Of a stretch of 64,000 nucleotides of DNA, positions 50,229-58,752 are shown piece by piece (the stretch's first letter is position 1; each line of letters starts with the position of its first letter). The notes beneath the pieces are model-generated. The model did no database searches and was not told the DNA's origin. It was given only the letters and a program-made list of their open reading frames with translations. The DNA is from Enterocloster clostridioformis. GTDB taxonomy: Bacteria > Bacillota > Clostridia > Lachnospirales > Lachnospiraceae. The stretch is from positions 1,860,001 through 1,924,000 of the forward strand of contig NZ_JAIWZC010000001.1 of NCBI RefSeq assembly GCF_020297485.1, in the 5' to 3' direction. Both the position numbers and the translations under genes were made by a program.

Positions 50229-53200
50229 AAAGATCATCTCCTTTCTCCAGTTTTCTCTGGCCGCGCGCTACACCTCTGTCTTCAATAAACGCCATGATGC
50301 AGTCCGAGGTAAAGGCCGATGCCATATACTGAGGATTGTCACTTCCATGATATTCTGTAAATGGGTTCTCCGGCCTGAAATCCGTTCCCTCCCCATTTGT
50401 AAATCCCTTTACATTGGTGACTGATGCGGTGTGATGGAAATAGCTCTCATGATCAGGGGTGTTTGTAAGAATGACCAGGATATCGTCACCTGGTTTCACT
50501 GTAACCTTATCCCCGTTCTCAGCTCCTGAGAGCGCGTCTGCCGGTTGGCTTTCCATACGTGACATGGTGTATTCCATGGGTACGATCTCCGCAATGGAAA
50601 AGATCTGGCCTTCCTTGGGAGGAATCACAAGGATTGCCCCGCTTTCCTCTCCATTTCCAAGAGCAGTCTGTGTATAGACAGCTCCCTTGCTGTCCAGGAC
50701 CTGTATCACAAACTTGTAGGCAGAATCAATGGGTTCATTTTCAAGGCCGTTCTGTTCCACTGTCTTTTTGATCCTCAGCTTTGCCGCCAAAAGGGTATTG
50801 GTTATTTTAAACGGATTGGCGGATGTACCCGTACCGCTGGAATCGTAGGATGCTGTGTAGGTGTATCCGGTGGACAGTACTGCCATACTGCCATCCTCTA
50901 TGGGCTGGCCCGCCTGGTCCAGTTCTCTCACCGTGTAAACATATGGCGGGGAGCTTCCATCGGCTTTTACAGGCAGGTCTTTCCAGCCTGCCGTCCATTG
51001 GTTGGCTTCACTGAGTTTTACAGGTTCATCAAAGGCCGCCCCATTCTGATACAGCCGGACCTCCAATATCTCAGGCCGCGTATGGTAGGCATTTTCATAA
51101 TCCACCCATACTTTTTTCACTGTCAGGTCTTTCTGATTATAAGTATTGGTTATCACAGAATGGTCGCTGCTGTAAGTGACAATATATTGCCCCTCCCCAA
51201 TCCGCACCGTGCTTCCGGCTTCCACCTTATGACCGGAGGAATCGACCTCATAGGGAACATAGTTAATCTTTGTCCCTCCGGAGTCATACCCCGGCAGGTT
51301 CTGCCATACGCCGGACCAGTTATTGGAGCTGTCCAGTGTGATGATATCACCTGTTCTTGTGCTCCCATCCTTAAACAATCCCACCTGGACAGACTCCTCT
51401 CCGGCACTGCCAACCCACTGTTTCCTCACATTGATATCCGTGATCCGTGTATTCGTAATAGTCATCCCATTGATGCTTGATGCATAACCAACAATGTTGC
51501 CGATTTCCTCTACGGTATAAACATGCTCCTCATTTGAATTTACTTCTTTATATTTGGGCAGGTTATCCCACGTATACCTCCAGCCGTTGGATGCCTCCAG
51601 CCTGACCGCACTACCAAAAGAAGCGCCATTTTGTTTCAGCTGGACATAGATATATTCAGGCCGTTTCTTATCCTCATTGTTTCCATCCAGCCACAGCTTC
51701 CGGACCGTGCGGGAAACCGTCTCGGATTCCGGGGTTGGGATGGATGTGACGCTTGGGAGTGTGAATTTCATGTAACAGCAGGAACCGGTTCCCCCTCTCT
51801 CTATAAAGAAGACCGACATGGTATGTTTCTGGTTTTTATCCCTTAGAAGGCCCTTGTTCTGCATCCATGACTTCAAATCCACATAGGCGCCTTCCGCGGA
51901 ATGGATTCCTCCCAGATCAACGTCACTTACCAGATTACCGTCCACATACAGCCAGAAATCATCATCTCCCCTGAAATAATAGTCCATAGGCCCTGTGTAA
52001 TCTCCCAGGACAAACTCAAAGTCATAGCGCATTCCGAAAAACCAGTTGTGGGGAATCCCCTCTTTGTTCACGTCCTCATCATTTTGAGGAAACCCGTAAT
52101 GGTCATAGCCAAACAGAGGGTCCCTGTTTTTTCCCTCAACCGCATTGTCGTAACCGACATTGTCCAAAGGCCAGAAAAGATTGGAATAAAGTTTCTTGGT
52201 TTTGTTCCAGTTGTCACATGTATATACAATCTGATCCAGGTCTTTCAAAAGTGTTTTTCCCGAACTGTCATATACGGACTTCAGCGTATAAGTATCCCCC
52301 TGGCGTTCAAACCCCAGCTGATAGTTTGGCAGGTATTTCTTGGCATAATAGGCCACCTTTTTACCGTCCTTATATGTTTCACTGGTGATGATATCCCAGG
52401 TTGCAAAAAGGCCCGGGTCCTGATAATTAAACTTAATCGTATTGTCCGCGGCCAGGGTTCCTTCGGGAATCCCTGTCACCACGGAACCTGCCTTGTTTGG
52501 CACCCCTGTATAACCATGGCGTATCTGTGCCTGGCCGTTCCCTCCGATTCCCACACCGATGCGGGTGGAGCTGCTTCTCAGGGAGGTATTGTTCATTCCC
52601 ACCTTGCTGGTGTTAAGGGTTCCATGGTTTCCATCCGTGGTGGTTCCCTCCACCGTAACATTATAGTCGTGAAAACCTGTATATCCCTTAATGGTGCCTG
52701 ATGTGGGCACATAGTTAATCTTTATCTTATTGTTTGTGGCAGCGAGATAAATCTTCTGGTCTGCTGCAGTTTCCGTAAATGTCTGTCCATTGGGGTAATT
52801 TGCATTGGTTATGGTCACGCTTTTTACCGTATAATTACCTCCCAGGGCGACCTTACTCCAGTTGGAGACCGCAATGGAGTAATCCAACCCTGTGCCAGAG
52901 CCATTGGGCAGGGTCAGGTTATCATCGCTGTATATCTTTACCTCCTGCTTTGCATACGTGCTTCCGCTTTGGGCTCCCGGATACAGTCTGTTCCCGGAGA
53001 CAGATTCCTTTATTTTACCGTTACTGTCAAAGGTCATCTTATCCAGCTGGGCCCAGTGCTCCACTGTCACAGGCACTTCTTTTACCTCCGGCACATTGAC
53101 CACAATGTATATGGAAAAGTGGTCTGTTTCCATCACTACAGTTCCGTCTGATGCCACCGTGCTGTTCATCTCATTTGCCACAGCCTGCGTTTCATCCAGA

Positions 53201-55269
53201 TGGTAGACTTTGATTTCCTCTCCTCCGGATTGGAGCCGTTCACTGGAATCCGCCGGTTCCTCCTGCCGGGGCAGCACCTGGGCAGCCGCCGGTACATCTG
53301 CCTGGGCGTTGGACGCGGCAGCAGGATTACGTTTTTCCAGCTCCAGGTTTTTAAAAGCTACATTGATGGGCCCTACCGGTTCAACCTCAGCTCCGTCCGC
53401 GTAGAGCTTAATATCCAGGGCTTTGTAGGATTGGATGGAAAGCCCCTCTTCCTGAGACTTCTTCACCAATGCCTCATCCACCTGGGCCATCTGATCCTGC
53501 TCTACCTCAGAGACGCTCACTGCCAGCTGGTCTGCCTCAGGGAAGGAATCCACCGGCCCGCTGACCGTGACGGCAGCATCCCCAATCCGGCCTTCCAGGG
53601 AGATTTCCCCATCACCTGTTACAATCAGTGAAAAACCCTGGGTGGATTTGCAGGTCTTTCCTTTTATCCTGCTCTCCTGGGTGATTTTTCCAAAGTAGAT
53701 TCCAGGATTCACATCCCCGGACACGCGGAACGAACAAATCAGCATATTCTCCCTAACATCATCCACCATTGCCTTTCTCACCTTAAAGCTGTTTAACTTG
53801 GCGTTATACATTTCAATCCTGTAATTTACTTTCCCAAGGTCTACCGTATAATCTTCGCTTTCCTCCTCATCTGCATCTTTCTGGGTTTCCCTGGTATCTT
53901 CCGCAGTCGTGCCTTTATGTTCATTTGAAGAATCTTCTGCTTTTGATTCAATTACAACCACAGATTCAGATTCCATTTCTTCACTTTGGTCCTGATCTGT
54001 CACCTCTGCCTCTGTTGAATCCTCTTGAACGGGTTCTGATGACATGGTTGGCGCTGCTTCTGTGTCTGCTGCTTCTGTTGGTTCTGCCTCGGCTGATGCC
54101 TGGATTGTGGTTTCCTCTGAATCGGCCGGCTCTGTCTCCGTGGCTGCCTGGGTCTGGTTTTCCCCCGTATCAGCGGGTGACGATTCAGCAGATACCTGGG
54201 TCTCAGTTTCCTCCGGATTGGCAGGCGCTTCCTCTGCCGCTGTCGGCAATGTTTCTATGGAAGTCTGGATCTGACTTTCCCCCGTATCAGCGGGTTCCTG
54301 GGGTTCCGTTTCCTGTGGTATGCCCGCGCCTTCTTCCGGCGTCTCTGGTGCCGGCTTTGAAGGTATATCCGGCCGTGCCTGTGACGGTGTGGCAGGCCGT
54401 GCTTCCGATGGCGTAGCCAGTGGAACGGCCGGGGTAGCCTCTGACGGTGTAGCAGGTGCAATATCTGTCTCATCCTTAAAGGAATCTTCCAGGATTGCAT
54501 CAAAATCAAACATGGATGCATGGATTCCCATAGTGACCATTTCACCTGTTCCTATGCGGTTTCCATCCTGAAATTCAACAGGATCTATGTTCAGATAATT
54601 GACTGTATATAAAAAATTCTCACGGACGCGTATTCGTTTTTCTTCGCCTTTTCCGTCAAACTGGAATTTTACCTGCTGGCTTCGTACCCCTTCAATATCT
54701 TCATCAATGACAAATGTAAAACGTACTGAATATATCTGTCCGGGAACCAGTTCAATCCCCTCAATCCGTTCCAGTCCCTCTGTTCCATCATCCGCTATGC
54801 CACTGTCCAATGCACTGTCATCTGCCATACCATTGTCCGGTGCACCGTCATCCACTATACCGGTATCAAACGCATCCTCTCCTGATTCCTCCAAAAGAGA
54901 AAACTCCGCCGAGCCTTCCTGAATCCCCTTTGCGCTATATGTCAGTGAGCCGTCTGTGACCACGGTTCCTGTCTCATTCTTAAGGTGTACATCCAGGGTA
55001 ACCAGACCTCCTGGACGGTAATCCCCCTCCTCTGAAAGAATGCTGATTACAACATCATCCTTTTTTGAATTTTTAAAGCTGGCATTGCTGACCGTGGCCT
55101 TGGAAAATTCGCCAAGCTCCGACAAATCCGTCTCCTCCCGGTAGAACCTGTCATCATATTCTTCGGCAAATGCAATACCGGAATTGCCCAGTATCAGTAT
55201 GCTCACAATGGTAAACGCCAAAAAACCAGACGTTATTCTCTTCCAGCCCGCTTCCAATCTCCGATTCAT
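50221..55269 (-). CDS. Giant surface adhesin with fibro-slime and Cna-B domains
   Basis: 1682 residues; second ATG (55269) is better spaced from GGAGG. Signal peptide 1-38 (...GNSGIAFAEEYDD). About 130-165: acidic DDG-type repeats. About 270-300: ATPSEA/ATPSQA-type proline repeats, then a Thr/Glu/Ser-rich stalk to about 470. About 1060-1165: a fibro-slime/PA14-like domain (PHNWFFGMRYDFEFVLGDYT, YYFRGDDDFWLYVDGNLVSD, MSVFFIERGGTGSCCYMKF). About 1183-1274, 1280-1374 and 1379-1494: three Cna-B repeats (VRKLWLDGNNEDKKRPEYIY, VYTVEEIG, TVKKVWVDYENAYHTRPEIL). About 1497-1605: a DUF7601-like repeat. There is no LPXTG. It heads the surface operon. Confidence 0.9.
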   Translation of the reverse strand: MNRRLEAGWKRITSGFLAFTIVSILILGNSGIAFAEEYDDRFYREETDLSELGEFSKATVSNASFKNSKKDDVVISILSEEGDYRPGGLVTLDVHLKNETGTVVTDGSLTYSAKGIQEGSAEFSLLEESGEDAFDTGIVDDGAPDNGMADDSALDSGIADDGTEGLERIEGIELVPGQIYSVRFTFVIDEDIEGVRSQQVKFQFDGKGEEKRIRVRENFLYTVNYLNIDPVEFQDGNRIGTGEMVTMGIHASMFDFDAILEDSFKDETDIAPATPSEATPAVPLATPSEARPATPSQARPDIPSKPAPETPEEGAGIPQETEPQEPADTGESQIQTSIETLPTAAEEAPANPEETETQVSAESSPADTGENQTQAATETEPADSEETTIQASAEAEPTEAADTEAAPTMSSEPVQEDSTEAEVTDQDQSEEMESESVVVIESKAEDSSNEHKGTTAEDTRETQKDADEEESEDYTVDLGKVNYRIEMYNAKLNSFKVRKAMVDDVRENMLICSFRVSGDVNPGIYFGKITQESRIKGKTCKSTQGFSLIVTGDGEISLEGRIGDAAVTVSGPVDSFPEADQLAVSVSEVEQDQMAQVDEALVKKSQEEGLSIQSYKALDIKLYADGAEVEPVGPINVAFKNLELEKRNPAAASNAQADVPAAAQVLPRQEEPADSSERLQSGGEEIKVYHLDETQAVANEMNSTVASDGTVVMETDHFSIYIVVNVPEVKEVPVTVEHWAQLDKMTFDSNGKIKESVSGNRLYPGAQSGSTYAKQEVKIYSDDNLTLPNGSGTGLDYSIAVSNWSKVALGGNYTVKSVTITNANYPNGQTFTETAADQKIYLAATNNKIKINYVPTSGTIKGYTGFHDYNVTVEGTTTDGNHGTLNTSKVGMNNTSLRSSSTRIGVGIGGNGQAQIRHGYTGVPNKAGSVVTGIPEGTLAADNTIKFNYQDPGLFATWDIITSETYKDGKKVAYYAKKYLPNYQLGFERQGDTYTLKSVYDSSGKTLLKDLDQIVYTCDNWNKTKKLYSNLFWPLDNVGYDNAVEGKNRDPLFGYDHYGFPQNDEDVNKEGIPHNWFFGMRYDFEFVLGDYTGPMDYYFRGDDDFWLYVDGNLVSDVDLGGIHSAEGAYVDLKSWMQNKGLLRDKNQKHTMSVFFIERGGTGSCCYMKFTLPSVTSIPTPESETVSRTVRKLWLDGNNEDKKRPEYIYVQLKQNGASFGSAVRLEASNGWRYTWDNLPKYKEVNSNEEHVYTVEEIGNIVGYASSINGMTITNTRITDINVRKQWVGSAGEESVQVGLFKDGSTRTGDIITLDSSNNWSGVWQNLPGYDSGGTKINYVPYEVDSSGHKVEAGSTVRIGEGQYIVTYSSDHSVITNTYNQKDLTVKKVWVDYENAYHTRPEILEVRLYQNGAAFDEPVKLSEANQWTAGWKDLPVKADGSSPPYVYTVRELDQAGQPIEDGSMAVLSTGYTYTASYDSSGTGTSANPFKITNTLLAAKLRIKKTVEQNGLENEPIDSAYKFVIQVLDSKGAVYTQTALGNGEESGAILVIPPKEGQIFSIAEIVPMEYTMSRMESQPADALSGAENGDKVTVKPGDDILVILTNTPDHESYFHHTASVTNVKGFTNGEGTDFRPENPFTEYHGSDNPQYMASAFTSDCIMAFIEDRGVARGQRKLEKGDDLYG

Positions 55270-55414
55270 CATTTACCTCCTGTATGTTCTGCAAACTCTT
55301 ATATTTTTCTTAATCCAGGGCATCGTTCCTTAATGTTAATTTTATCAAAAGGGGTATCCTGCATCCTGCCACATCCGGTGCATTTTCCCATTTTTCTATG
55401 AATGACACAAAAAT

Positions 55415-55441
55415 ATCGCCATCCGGCAATGCAATGGCGAT
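55415..55441 (-). terminator. Terminator hairpin in the left repeat unit
   Basis: ATCGCCAT and ATGGCGAT arms; on the minus strand ATTTTTG follows. Confidence 0.65.
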
Positions 55442-55695
55442 ACAGGTTCTATTCCAACATAATCTTTTCAGTTTCCGGCACATGGCCACATGGCACCACA
55501 GCTCTCCCCGGCGGTCCGGGCCCCTTATTGCAGGCGGATTCAATCCGCTGAAATATGATACTGCAGAATTCCTTTTTAATCCTGATGAGAAGGAGGATAT
55601 AGTGACGGTTTCCGTACCTCACTTTATCAAAGGGGTATCCCGCATCCTGCCACATCTGGTGCCTCTTCCCATTTTTCTATGGATGACGCAAAAAT

Positions 55696-55722
55696 ATCGC
55701 CATCCGGCAATGCAATGGCGAT
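55696..55722 (-). terminator. Terminator of the SARP-type regulator gene
   Basis: Same hairpin as at 55415-55441, placed 7 bp after the stop codon at 55730; ATTTTTG follows on the minus strand. Confidence 0.75.
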
Positions 55723-55729
55723 ACAGGTT

Positions 55730-56981
55730 CTATTCCAACATAGTTTTCTCCAGTTCCTGGGTCATGGTCACGTGATACCACAGCTCTCCCCGGCTGCCTG
55801 GCACCTTATTGTAGGCGGATTCAATCCGCTGAAATATGATACTGCAGGATTCCTTATTAATCTTGGTGAGAAGGAGGATATAGTGGCGGCTTCCGTACCG
55901 TGTATAAGCATCCCCTTTTCTCAGGGAACTGCCGATTGCGTCTTTCAGCAGCTCCATCTGATATATACGGTTATCCTGCCCTCTTCTTTTTCCCTGCTGT
56001 CCCAAGGTGAGGAACATCAGCACCGGCTTCAGGTCATGGCGCTCCCTGGCCCGAAGCAGCAGACGGCAGTAGTCAACAAAGCTTGGATAGGTGCAGTAAT
56101 ACGCTCCCGTGATATTGCCTTTCTCAAATATGGTCCCGATTATACCCCCCCCCCCCGACTTCCATATAATACTGACTCGTTATGTGCCATGCCTGAACGC
56201 TCCGTTTGTGTTTCCGTTCAAACAATTCCAGGTCTTCAAAACACTTCTGCATCTCTTCCATTGGGGGATTCCCCATCTCCCTTGCGTAGAGTTCCATGGT
56301 CCTGTTATAAATATTAATGGCTTCCTCATACCTGTACATTTCCAGGCAGCACCGTATCTGCTCTGTCTGCCAATTCTCAAAGGGATAAATCGCAGATGCC
56401 CTGGTGTAAAGTTTAAGCAGGTTCTGGTAGTCATGATTGGATTTAAACGCCTGCTCCAGCTCCCGGATTGTCTCTATATAAAGGCGCTTAAATGATTCGC
56501 TTTTCTCATAGAACCACATGTCGGACTGGTTCATGGGCAGCAGCTCTCCGTAATAGCTTTGATTAGCCTGAAGGAACAGCGCGGCCCGTTCCCGTCCCCG
56601 GCTTCCTTCCGCCTTATGTACCAGTGTTTCAAAATAAGCCGCATCCAGTTCAATCTTAAAACTGCTCTTCCACCTGCATACCCCATCCTGTATTACCACA
56701 TATTCCTCCTCCGGAAGGCCGGAAGCCGCCAGCTGTCCCTTGAGCCGGTAACACAGATTGTTCAGGTTTTTATTGCGGTTGCCTGCGTCAGTCCCCTCGC
56801 TCCACCCATAGAGAAAATCCATAATCTCGCTTTTTGCAATTCCCTGCTCTCCTGATAGCAGCAGCATCTGGAGAAGACGTACGGATTTTGCATTGCCTGT
56901 TTTATGAAACAGTATGTGGTCTTCCCCATACCGCATTGTAAATTTACCCAGCATCTGTACACGCAGAATCTTACCGCCCAT
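55730..56981 (-). CDS. SARP/BTAD-type regulator interrupted by a G12 tract (phase-variable candidate)
   Basis: The start ATG at 56981 follows GGAGG by 8 bp. Residues 1-100 form an OmpR-like DNA-binding domain (ILRVQMLGKFTMRYGEDHIL, AKSVRLLQMLLLSGEQGIAK) and about 100-255 the helical bacterial transcriptional activation domain (AAYFETLVHKAEGSRGRERA, NYQ..KLYTRASAIYPFENW-like). At residue 276 twelve G (56156-56145) encode GGGG, after which the frame ends at 56124 (285 residues). With 11 or 14 G it would read on (GTIFEKGNITGAYYCTYPSF, KGDAYTRYGSRHYILLL) to 55730, giving about 416 residues, the tail resembling a degenerate nucleotide-cyclase fold. 40 bp after the gene at 57046; likely activator of the surface operon. 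Confidence 0.85.
56145..56156 (-). repeat. Homopolymer tract of 12 G (minus strand)
   Basis: Twelve consecutive C on the plus strand inside the SARP-type gene, by far the longest homopolymer G/C run seen in the window. Confidence 0.95.
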
Positions 56982-57045
56982 GCGGTCCGCCTCCTTTATC
57001 ATCATATGCCGGAGCTTATTGTACTGAAAGCTCCCCGCCCCTGGT

Positions 57046-57552
57046 TTACAGCTGTATCATGCTAATCATGCGCATCAGTTCCAGGGCACTTCTGAAATTT
57101 ACCACCTTACCCTTGGTAATCTTTCCTCTGATGCTTCCCTGTAAACTGGAGAACTGTCTGTATTTCACATAGACAATCAGCACTTCCCTGGCTTTTAACG
57201 CCTGCTTAAAGGGAATCTGGTCCATGGTGTACGTCAGGTTGCTCCTGTCAGCCTGCGGATGATGGGAACTGGCCTCCCTGTAACGCCTCTCCGTCTCCAG
57301 ATTCAGGAAACGCGGATCCGTGGTTGCATGGGGCATACCAACCCAGTTGCACATTTCATCCAGCTTCAGCACCAAATCCCCCACTCCCCTAAACCATATG
57401 GGGTCCTTAAGGTAACAGCTGTAAATTTCCCCGCACAGCTCCCCCTCTTCGGTTCCCTGTACACAGACCAGCATGGTGCTGGACCGGTCCGATACCACCA
57501 GTTCTTCAATTCGTTTCATGGCCTCTTCGTCCTGTATAATCTCACTGCCCAT
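57046..57552 (-). CDS. Hypothetical regulator-like protein downstream of the switch
   Basis: 168 residues, not recognised. A fold of alternating strands and helices is suggested (SSTMLVCVQGTEEGELCGEI, DPIWFRGVGDLVLKLDEMCN, REVLIVYVKYRQFSSLQGSI), ending in KVVNFRSALELMRMISMIQL. No signal peptide or membrane segment. It is the first gene after the invertible segment (ATG 39 bp from the left inverted repeat) and is followed after 40 bp by the SARP-type regulator, so both are presumably transcribed from the switch promoter when it faces left. Function could be regulatory; no motif proves it. Confidence 0.65.
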   Translation of the reverse strand: MGSEIIQDEEAMKRIEELVVSDRSSTMLVCVQGTEEGELCGEIYSCYLKDPIWFRGVGDLVLKLDEMCNWVGMPHATTDPRFLNLETERRYREASSHHPQADRSNLTYTMDQIPFKQALKAREVLIVYVKYRQFSSLQGSIRGKITKGKVVNFRSALELMRMISMIQL

Positions 57553-57590
57553 CTCTTCTTCTCCCTCACTTAAAGTACCTTGGCTTCTAT

Positions 57591-57620
57591 TTACAACAGA
57601 ATTCCTCTTTTGTTGTAAAC
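57591..57620. repeat. Left inverted repeat of the invertible segment
   Basis: 30 bp, perfect inverted copy of 57828-57857. It is itself a near-dyad: TTACAACA and TGTTGTAA arms around a 12-bp centre, the layout of a tyrosine recombinase crossover site. Confidence 0.95.
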
Positions 57621-57685
57621 TTTCCCATTGTTACTGTCTCCCCATCCATTTAATCCTTTGAATCCTCTGAGGGAAAAATAAAATA

Positions 57686-57740
57686 GGCACAATAAATAAG
57701 CTGGAAAAAAATTGATTTAAACCAGCTTATTTATTGTGCC
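57686..57740 (-). terminator. Terminator inside the invertible segment
   Basis: Perfect 19-bp arms (GGCACAATAAATAAGCTGG and its complement) with a 17-nt loop. On the minus strand TATTTTATTTTT follows; on the plus strand only TTAATTTC. As drawn it blocks leftward read-through from the recombinase gene towards the regulators. Confidence 0.85.
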
Positions 57741-57777
57741 TTAATTTCAAAAAACGTATGAGACAATCACATTACTA

Positions 57778-57806
57778 TGGCAAACACAAAAAATATGTAG
57801 TATAAT
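57778..57806 (+). promoter_or_regulatory. Promoter within the invertible segment
   Basis: Perfect TATAAT at 57801-57806; the -35 position (57778-57783, TGGCAA, 17-bp spacer) is weak, so an activator may be needed. In this orientation it would produce RNA antisense to the 3' end of the recombinase gene. Confidence 0.6.
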
Positions 57807-57827
57807 AGCTCCAAACAATATCCTTCT

Positions 57828-57857
57828 GTTTACAACAAAAGAGGAATTCTGTTGTAA
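57828..57857. repeat. Right inverted repeat of the invertible segment
   Basis: Perfect inverted copy of 57591-57620. It also encodes the last nine codons of the recombinase (HYNRIPLLL) and its stop. Confidence 0.95.
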
Positions 57858-58708
57858 TGTTCTATAAGCAGCCCCATTCGTTCCAACTGTCTGACATGAT
57901 TCTCTCCGCTTTCCATTGTATAGATACGTGTGGTATTGACACTGCTGTGGCCCAGTATGTCTGACAGCCGCAGCAGATCCTTTTCCTGGCTGTAGTATAC
58001 CCTTGCAAAGAGGTGCCGTAGATTGTGGGGAAATATCTTTTGCGGATTAATTCCTGCCTTTTTTCCGATTTTTTTCATCTCACGCCATATATTGCTGCGG
58101 TCCATGGGCTTTCCGCTGCGTGTCACAAAGATGGGGCCGGACTGTACTTTTCTTTTCTCCGCATACTCCTTAAGAAGCCTGCACAGCTGCCGGGTGAGGA
58201 AGATAGTCCTGACCTTTCCTTTGCAGTCCACCTGGACAATCTGTTTTTCCACTGCGGTAACCGTAATATAGGAAAGCTCCGATATGCGGATTCCTGTGGA
58301 GCACAGGGTCTGGATTAAAAGACATAACCGTTCATTCCCATCTTTTTGCGCGGCCTCAACCAGCTGCAGGTATTCCTCCCGTTTCAGTTCCTTTTGTCCG
58401 GAACAAAATACCTGCTGTTTTACTTTTATAAACTTGACCAGACAGTCATTCCATCCCAGATACCGAAAAAATCCATTGACAGCAGCCAGGGCGCCGTTGA
58501 CCGTCACCGGCGACAGATTTCTCCTAAGTGTTTCCTTCCAGACCATGACCCTCTCTTTGGTAACTGCCGCCCCATCCATAAACTGTTCAAGCTGGTTCAG
58601 ATAATATCTGTATTTATAGATGGTTCCCTGGCTCATCTCATTATGCTGCAGCCAGAGACAGTATTCTTCAATCGTTTTGCCTGCAATTGCTCGTTTCAAC
58701 ATGTTCAT
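57830..58708 (-). CDS. Tyrosine recombinase, candidate invertase of the adjacent switch
   Basis: 292 residues. N-terminal SAM-like DNA-binding domain (CLWLQHNEMSQGTIYKYRYY, SPVTVNGALAAVNGFFRYLG). Catalytic residues all present: Arg in CSTGIRISELSYITV, Lys in VDCKGKVRTIFLT, HxxR in FPHNLRHLFARVYYS, His in ILGHSSVNTT, Tyr in TRIYTMESGE. It is of XerC-like length with no phage or ICE accessory genes beside it. The gene's 3' end coincides with the right inverted repeat; since the repeats are identical, inversion leaves its C-terminus unchanged. AGGAGGAATGAAC ribosome site with ATG 58708 or 58702. Confidence 0.93.
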   Translation of the reverse strand: MNMLKRAIAGKTIEEYCLWLQHNEMSQGTIYKYRYYLNQLEQFMDGAAVTKERVMVWKETLRRNLSPVTVNGALAAVNGFFRYLGWNDCLVKFIKVKQQVFCSGQKELKREEYLQLVEAAQKDGNERLCLLIQTLCSTGIRISELSYITVTAVEKQIVQVDCKGKVRTIFLTRQLCRLLKEYAEKRKVQSGPIFVTRSGKPMDRSNIWREMKKIGKKAGINPQKIFPHNLRHLFARVYYSQEKDLLRLSDILGHSSVNTTRIYTMESGENHVRQLERMGLLIEHYNRIPLLL

Positions 58709-58752
58709 TCCTCCTTGATTGTTTTTGTTTCTTCCTTTGCCGGGAAATATAG

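Larger units (their letters stand above)
55332..55955. repeat. 281-bp tandem duplication behind the SARP gene
   Basis: Two units of 281 bp (for example ATGAATGACAC at 55398 and ATGGATGACGC at 55679) plus a partial third at the left. Each holds the last 65 or so codons of the SARP-type regulator and its terminator. Units differ by point changes and small indels, so the left one (frame at 55449-55655) is a dead tail copy. Confidence 0.85.
57591..57857. promoter_or_regulatory. Candidate invertible promoter switch (267 bp)
   Basis: A 207-bp core lies between perfect 30-bp inverted repeats, next to a tyrosine recombinase gene and upstream of regulator genes. The core carries a -10 box (57801-57806) on the plus strand, here pointing right, i.e. 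away from the regulators (OFF). Inversion would place the -10 at 57647-57642 on the minus strand, about 90 bp before the ATG at 57552. It also carries a long hairpin whose T-rich side would swap direction with the promoter. Confidence 0.88.

Noticed and set aside
50459..54922. Long plus-strand open frames opposite the adhesin gene
   Set aside because: They mirror the codon pattern of the minus-strand gene, lack ribosome sites and recognisable domains. Shadows.
55332..55955. Tandem 281-bp repeat as a CRISPR array
   Set aside because: Units are long, contain coding sequence and a terminator, and have no spacers. No CRISPR array was seen in the window.
57686..57740. The 19-bp-arm hairpin as its own recombination site pair
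   Set aside because: Its arms are only 17 nt apart and it has the stem, loop and T tail of a terminator; the outer 30-bp repeats fit a recombinase site better.
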